Source: Candidatus Woesearchaeota archaeon (lineage in GTDB: Archaea; Nanobdellota; Nanobdellia; Woesearchaeales; SKIA01). Taken from it: DNA of 10,164 bases. Numbering within the stretch: position 1 is the stretch's first letter; each line of letters starts with the position of its first letter. Location of the stretch: the NCBI GenBank assembly GCA_007128245.1, contig SKXU01000059.1:1-10164 (forward strand). The letters are read 5' to 3'. Shown here piece after piece: positions 6,702 to 10,164 of this stretch. The notes under the pieces are model-generated. The model saw nothing but the letters and a program-made list of their open reading frames with translations. It had not been told where the DNA came from and did no database searches. The translations under genes and the position numbers were made by a program.

Positions 6702-6984
6702 ACTAGCAAAGATAATAGAAGGACTGAGCACGCACGAACTGGAGCTCATACACAAAGATCTCAAAGAAGGCAACATCGAAAGACTTATAGCGCAAAGACG
6801 CACACAACTCACAAGATCACAAAGCAGCATCTGTCCTGTGTGCGGTCAAAACAACACGAAAGGGGCGAGACTCATCTTGGAATTTGGTCCGCATGACTTG
6901 CGCCAAAAAGCAACCTTTGACGCTCCGGACTGCTTACACTACTTTGTGAACAATAACATACAACGGCATGCACCACAGGACTAA
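6694..6984 (+). CDS. small conserved-looking protein with CPVCG motif
   Basis: This 96-residue protein has an N-terminal helical half (KLAKIIEGLSTHELELIHKDL, about 4-24, then EGNIERLIAQRR). A CPVCG zinc-knuckle half-site follows at 47-51, and a third cysteine (C80) with H82 may complete a metal site. Between them is LEFGPHDLRQKATFDAPDC. I cannot name the family. The overlap of eight bases with the regulator at its start and 17 bases with the pilin-like gene at its end suggests one transcript. The Shine-Dalgarno-like GGAGTGA supports the start. It is small, charged, soluble and probably metal-binding. It could assist the regulator or the pilin-like protein, but nothing in the sequence decides this. 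Confidence 0.72.
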   Translation: MNKLAKIIEGLSTHELELIHKDLKEGNIERLIAQRRTQLTRSQSSICPVCGQNNTKGARLILEFGPHDLRQKATFDAPDCLHYFVNNNIQRHAPQD

Positions 6985-7435
6985 GCAACGAAAAGGGCTC
7001 AGCCCACTCATCGCCACCATTATCCTCATAGCATTTGCTGCGGCAATGGGAACCCTTATCATGACATGGGCGATACCTGCAGAGCAGCCCACTGCGATGA
7101 ACGCCCCCTGCAGAGGAGTAGCGCTTGAGCTCCAACAACTCCCCGGAGCAGAAAGCATTTGCTACAGCCAAAACACACGCGAAATACGCTTTCTCGTAAA
7201 AAACTCTGGAGACATCCCCATACACTCGCTACGCCTACGAGCAGTAAACAGGCAACTAGAACTTACTGAGCGAGATGTGCGCGCAGAACTTGACGTGGGA
7301 GGAGCAGGAAGCTTCGGACTCGAATACGAAACTGCAAACCCAAACAATATTGCAGTGACCATAATTCCTATCCTTGAGGGTGGACGTGCCTGCCCAAGCG
7401 CGGAAATCGAGCAAATCCCGATTCCGTTATGTTAA
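6968..7435 (+). CDS. archaeal type IV pilin-like secreted protein
   Basis: This 155-residue protein begins with a class III signal peptide: a basic stretch (KQRKG, 6-10) followed by LSPLIATIILIAFAAAMGTL (11-30), a long hydrophobic helix. Archaeal prepilin peptidases (PibD/FlaK-like) cut after the glycine, here G10. KGLSPLIAT is close to the common archaeal KGLSPVIAT form. The mature part (about 36-155) looks like a beta-rich extracellular domain (REIRFLVKNSGDIPIHSLRLRAVN is typical strand-turn-strand). It has four cysteines, C48, C65, C142 and C155, which could form two disulfides. No assembly ATPase or TadC-like gene is in the window, so pilus, archaellin or single surface protein cannot be told apart. 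The gene overlaps its upstream neighbour by 17 bases and has no clear ribosome site, so translation may be coupled. Confidence 0.82.
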   Translation: MHHRTKQRKGLSPLIATIILIAFAAAMGTLIMTWAIPAEQPTAMNAPCRGVALELQQLPGAESICYSQNTREIRFLVKNSGDIPIHSLRLRAVNRQLELTERDVRAELDVGGAGSFGLEYETANPNNIAVTIIPILEGGRACPSAEIEQIPIPLC

Positions 7436-7436
7436 G

Positions 7437-7444
7437 TATAAAAA
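7437..7444 (+). promoter_or_regulatory. TATA box, leaderless promoter of NFACT-R gene
   Basis: TATAAAAA begins one base after the TAA of the pilin-like gene, and its centre is about 26 bases before the ATG at 7467. Transcription would begin at or next to the start codon. Confidence 0.65.
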
Positions 7445-7466
7445 CAAACGCCCTCTTTCCTTAGAT

Positions 7467-8246
7467 ATGCGCATCACACTAGAGCTTGACCAATCAGTTG
7501 AGGAGAACGCTTCAGCATACTTTGAGCGCGCAAAGAAAGCAAAGAGAAAACAGCAAGGGGCACGAGAAGCTCTTGCTGAAACACAAAAGCTCCTCGCCAA
7601 AGAAACACAAAAAACTGCGTTGGCAGAGCAGAGAGCAACACGCACGCCGCCGCCCAAGCACTGGTACCATAAATATCGCTGGAGCAAAACAAGAAACGGA
7701 CACCTACTCGTAGCAGGCCAGAACGCATCAGCAAATGAAGTCTTAATCAAGCACCACACACAAGAAGAAGACCTTGTTTTTCACACGGACATGGCTGGTT
7801 CTCCTTTTACCATACTTAAGCCTGAGGGAGGTGTTATGGAAGAAGACCTCTTTGACGCGGCAGTTTTTACAGCAAGCTACTCAAAAGCATGGAGCAAGGG
7901 ACTTGCAAGCCTAGACGTATTTTATGTGAAACCACATCAAGTAACCAAACAAGCACAAGCAGGAGAATACCTTGCAAAAGGAAGCTTTATGATCAGAGGA
8001 GAAACCACCTACCTCTCCGCGCCCTTAGAACTCGGGGTGGGAGTGATCGTCCGAGAAGGAGTGCTCCCGGAAGTCTTTGTAGGAAGTAAAGAGAGCTGCG
8101 CACAGCACACGCATACATTTGCACTCCTCATTCCAGGAGACCAAAAAACCTCTGACGTGGCAAAACAGCTCAGAAAACGATTCGACGCAGACCTTAATGA
8201 CCTTGTGCGAGCAATACCTGCAGGAAATAGCAAGATACGCATATAA
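7467..8246 (+). CDS. stand-alone NFACT-R (DUF814) protein, RqcH/NEMF C-terminal half
   Basis: This 259-residue protein matches the C-terminal part of RqcH/NEMF/Tae2, proteins that bind the 60S/50S subunit with stalled nascent chains. Seen: a helical, coiled-coil-like start (SVEENASAYFERAKKAKRK, about 10-28, on to residue 55), then the NFACT-R domain: HWYHKYRWSKT (65-75), GQNASANE (84-91), FHTDMAGSP (105-113), KPHQVTKQAQAGEYL, and GSFMIRGE (172-179). The NFACT-N domain and HhH region of full-length RqcH are absent. The frame is open to an ATG at 7374, but that lies inside the pilin-like gene. ATG 7467 gives MRITLELDQSVEENAS, the expected beginning of the helical region, and fits the TATA box. 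Role in rescue of stalled ribosomes or RNA binding is inferred from family. Confidence 0.88.
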   Translation: MRITLELDQSVEENASAYFERAKKAKRKQQGAREALAETQKLLAKETQKTALAEQRATRTPPPKHWYHKYRWSKTRNGHLLVAGQNASANEVLIKHHTQEEDLVFHTDMAGSPFTILKPEGGVMEEDLFDAAVFTASYSKAWSKGLASLDVFYVKPHQVTKQAQAGEYLAKGSFMIRGETTYLSAPLELGVGVIVREGVLPEVFVGSKESCAQHTHTFALLIPGDQKTSDVAKQLRKRFDADLNDLVRAIPAGNSKIRI

Positions 8247-8247
8247 A
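8241..8247 (+). promoter_or_regulatory. TATA box, leaderless promoter of YhbY-like gene
   Basis: ATATAAA contains the TAA stop of the NFACT-R gene (8244-8246). Its centre is about 26 bases before the ATG at 8270, as for the neighbouring gene. Confidence 0.6.
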
Positions 8248-8269
8248 CCCTCTCCGCTTTCCGTATCAC

Positions 8270-8494
8270 ATGCACACCGTACACTTACGCATAGGAAAAG
8301 CAGGCATCACCCAAGGAGTGGTTGAGGAAATACAACGCCAAATTGAACGCCAAGACCCCCTCACAGTAAAGCTGATGCAAACATTCCTACGAGAACATGA
8401 CAGAAAGCAAGCAGCAGAACAACTCGCTGAGCAGACACGCACGCGCATACAGGCGCTTCGAGGAGGAGTTGTGAGCCTTACGCGAAAGCATTAA
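8270..8494 (+). CDS. YhbY/CRM-domain RNA-binding protein
   Basis: This 74-residue protein is a minimal CRM (CRS1-YhbY) domain, an RNA-binding fold tied to large ribosomal subunit assembly in bacteria and to group II intron splicing in plants. Seen: HLRIGKAGITQGVVEEI (5-21) with the conserved GKxG loop (GKAG), a basic strand with VKLMQTFL, the helix DRKQAAEQLAEQTRTRIQ, and the closing strand LRGGVVSLTRK, which stands where others have GxxxVLYR. Bacterial YhbY is about 97 residues; this short form matches what I know of archaeal ones. The tyrosine of the usual LYR end is missing. It sits between the NFACT-R gene and a large unknown gene with its own promoter-like element, and with the NFACT-R protein it suggests a small ribosome-linked neighbourhood. 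Confidence 0.82.
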   Translation: MHTVHLRIGKAGITQGVVEEIQRQIERQDPLTVKLMQTFLREHDRKQAAEQLAEQTRTRIQALRGGVVSLTRKH

Positions 8495-8497
8495 AAA
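8491..8497 (+). promoter_or_regulatory. TATA-like box, leaderless promoter of the 510-residue gene
   Basis: TTAAAAA includes the TAA stop of the YhbY-like gene and is centred 26 bases before the ATG at 8520. It is weaker than the other boxes but has the same spacing. Confidence 0.5.
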
Positions 8498-8519
8498 GTG
8501 GCATTTTAATAGTATCTTT

Positions 8520-10052
8520 ATGGGTGAGATCAAAAAACTCCTGTTCACGCACGGATTTATCACAAAAGACGGCGCAGAGTACGGAGCGATGAGCACTGAG
8601 GAACGAGAAAAAAAACTCTCAGAGCTTACTGATGAAGAAAAAAATAATTTGTACAATTACGCGGATGTGGAGCTTTTAGAAACTGCGGATGGATACTTTT
8701 CAGAAACAAATTACCCGAGTAGTCTTGGACACCTCAGAATTGTGTGGGAATCAGCAGCGCACGGAGTAGAAGAACAATACTTTTGGGTGCTTGAACACCT
8801 CAAACAAGACAGAGGATTCGCACAAGTTATCAAAATAACTGATTTATACGCAGCATCAGAAGCAAGCGCGTTTTGGGGAAACCAACAACAACGCATCTCA
8901 GCACAACAAAACAACGCACAAGGACTCCTTGCGAACATCGGAAAATTCGTTAAAGAACTCTTCCAAATGGTACGCGAGCTGCGCATCATCGATGAGCGCC
9001 TAGATATGTATGAGAACTGGAATGCGAAACAAGAAGACGGCAGCTACAAACGATCAAAAGCAGCGGACGTCACCCTCAAAAGCCTCTTCACAGACCAAGT
9101 AGAAGGAGGAACCAAAAACCCTCAAAGCGTTTTCGGCCTAGCATCAACTGTAGGCTTTGCAATACTCCCAGACTTGTTTTTCAACACACACGTCTACTCA
9201 ACAGAAGAAATGGAAAAAACAGTAGAGGAGCTGGACGTGAATGTCGCAGTAAAAAACATGCTGAAAAGAAAACTCTACCAATTCCTTATCTGGAGAGAGA
9301 AAACACACAAAGAACTCCTAAACAGAAGACGCTTTAACGTCAGCTACTTACGACAGCACTGGGCAATCATCCAAACATACATGAGCTGGGCAAAACCCTA
9401 CCTCAAAAATCTTAAGCGTATACAAATGCGACAAGACATTGATGAAGACCCCACCATTATTTCAAGCTTTGACCAATCAATTACAGAAGTAGAAATACTC
9501 GCAAAACACCAACCGAAAGGAGCGATCTGGCCTGTGTTGATAGTTAATTTCACCTTCAGAACGCGACCTGACATGAATATTCGAAAAGAATACCAACAAG
9601 GACCATCGCACATGGGACGCTTGGAGATAAACTTTCGCTCCTACGCATGGACTGAGCAACAAATACAATCGTATAAAGCCATGCGCGCACAAGAAGACCT
9701 AGAACTACTTGGAATGCTCGATAGTAGCCTTGTTGCAGTCATGGAAGGCCTCGGAGATGATTTTAAACGATATCTCGAAGAAATAGACCCTGCAAAGAAA
9801 AAAGAAGAAAAAAAAGAGGACAAAAAGAAAAAAGGAGCGTACAAACAAGACGTACTTGACACACTAGATCCTTTCGTAGCAATTTTTGGCGGATTCGGAG
9901 AGATGTTTAGTATCTTTGTGCCGCGCAAAGGACCAAAGAAAAAGGCGCAGCCAAAAGGTGGGGATATTGCTGGCGCGCAAGCAGTGGCAAAAAACCAGAT
10001 GTACCTCTCATGGCAAGTGTTTAAAAAAGCCAAGAAAATGATCGCATGGTAA
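8520..10052 (+). CDS. large uncharacterised protein (510 aa)
   Basis: I do not recognise this protein. It is mostly helical, charged and rich in aromatic residues, with no signal peptide, no convincing membrane helix and no cysteines that I can see. Notable stretches are LGHLRIVWESAAHGVEEQYF (about 69-88), VRELRIIDERLDMYENW, GLASTVGFAILPDLFF, and GAIWPVLIVNFTFRTRPDM, which looks like a buried beta hairpin. A Lys/Glu linker (nt about 9787-9840, DPAKKKEEKKEDKKKK) leads to a tail with aromatic and glycine residues (DPFVAIFGGFGEMFSIF) and a basic patch (PRKGPKKKAQPKGG). Base use is like its neighbours, so no sign of recent transfer. The ATG at 8520 fits the TATA spacing seen in nearby genes. Glutamine-rich patches (GNQQQRISAQQNNAQG) suggest a flexible loop. 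A structural or scaffold role is possible, but I cannot assign one. Confidence 0.8.
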   Translation: MGEIKKLLFTHGFITKDGAEYGAMSTEEREKKLSELTDEEKNNLYNYADVELLETADGYFSETNYPSSLGHLRIVWESAAHGVEEQYFWVLEHLKQDRGFAQVIKITDLYAASEASAFWGNQQQRISAQQNNAQGLLANIGKFVKELFQMVRELRIIDERLDMYENWNAKQEDGSYKRSKAADVTLKSLFTDQVEGGTKNPQSVFGLASTVGFAILPDLFFNTHVYSTEEMEKTVEELDVNVAVKNMLKRKLYQFLIWREKTHKELLNRRRFNVSYLRQHWAIIQTYMSWAKPYLKNLKRIQMRQDIDEDPTIISSFDQSITEVEILAKHQPKGAIWPVLIVNFTFRTRPDMNIRKEYQQGPSHMGRLEINFRSYAWTEQQIQSYKAMRAQEDLELLGMLDSSLVAVMEGLGDDFKRYLEEIDPAKKKEEKKEDKKKKGAYKQDVLDTLDPFVAIFGGFGEMFSIFVPRKGPKKKAQPKGGDIAGAQAVAKNQMYLSWQVFKKAKKMIAW

Positions 10053-10056
10053 CTTC

Positions 10057-10062
10057 TATATA
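10057..10062 (+). promoter_or_regulatory. TATA box, leaderless promoter of last gene
   Basis: TATATA lies four bases after the TAA of the 510-residue gene and about 25 bases before the ATG at 10084. It repeats the spacing of the three upstream genes. Confidence 0.6.
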
Positions 10063-10083
10063 CTTGAAAATCTCAATTCTACT

Positions 10084-10164
10084 ATGGCCTTGTCTCCGCA
10101 CGAAAAACGCCGCGCACTCGAAGATGTGCTTAAAAAAAAAGAACAAGAGAAAAAAACAGCTGAG
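10084..10164 (+). CDS. start of a charged protein, cut by the right edge
   Basis: ATG opens a frame that runs to the end of the window (27 codons). It begins MALSPHEKRRALEDVL, followed by a lysine- and glutamate-rich helix (KKKEQEKKTAE), probably the start of a coiled coil. The TATA box 25 bases upstream supports the start. Too little is present to name it. Confidence 0.6.
   Translation, partial: MALSPHEKRRALEDVLKKKEQEKKTAE

Noticed and set aside
7374..7466. 31-codon N-terminal extension of the NFACT-R protein
   Set aside because: It lies within the pilin-like gene, has basic low-complexity content unlike family members, and would be cut off by the TATA box at 7437.
9641..10033. Minus-strand ORF of 130 residues
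   Set aside because: Shadow of the 510-residue gene; the Phe/Ser-rich run is the reverse of its Lys/Glu linker.
1..10164. CRISPR array, insertion sequence, prophage or defence island
   Set aside because: No spaced direct repeats, transposase, integrase or nuclease motifs were seen on either strand.

Overview
The window looks archaeal, most likely a DPANN-type genome such as Woesearchaeota or Pacearchaeota. The domain-level call is fairly firm. It rests on TATA-like boxes about 25 bp before start codons with no leader, a class III (type IV pilin-like) signal peptide, a stand-alone NFACT-R protein, a short archaeal-type YhbY/CRM protein and a GT3 (GYS-type) glycogen synthase. The phylum is a guess from gene style. 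I saw no rRNA, tRNA, CRISPR array or insertion sequence, and no gap over 300 bases lacks a gene.

Left edge (1-717): the 3' part of an FNR-like flavin/NAD(P)H oxidoreductase runs rightward. It converges on a leftward operon whose last member appears to be an overlooked 48-residue single-pass membrane protein.

Leftward operon (5948 down to 571): GT4 glycosyltransferase, GH57 amylase-like enzyme, a Lys-Ala-tailed protein, a membrane-anchored protein, GT3 glycogen synthase and the small membrane protein. Genes abut or overlap, which suggests one transcript for making and trimming an alpha-glucan. The two middle proteins share a small domain that I believe is DUF5752-like. One carries a basic histone-H1-like tail and the other a C-terminal membrane anchor. 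This pair, set inside a glycogen operon, is the most intriguing part of the window.

Divergent promoter region (5949-6074): AT-rich, with a TATA box enclosed by a perfect 8-bp inverted repeat just before a winged-helix regulator gene.

Rightward genes (6075-10164): a regulator, a small Cys-motif protein and a pilin-like secreted protein overlap one another. After them come an NFACT-R protein (C-terminal half of RqcH/NEMF), a YhbY/CRM RNA-binding protein, a 510-residue unknown protein and the start of another gene. Each of these last four has its own TATA-like box about 25 bp before the ATG, at or within a few bases of the previous stop codon, so each is probably transcribed without a leader.
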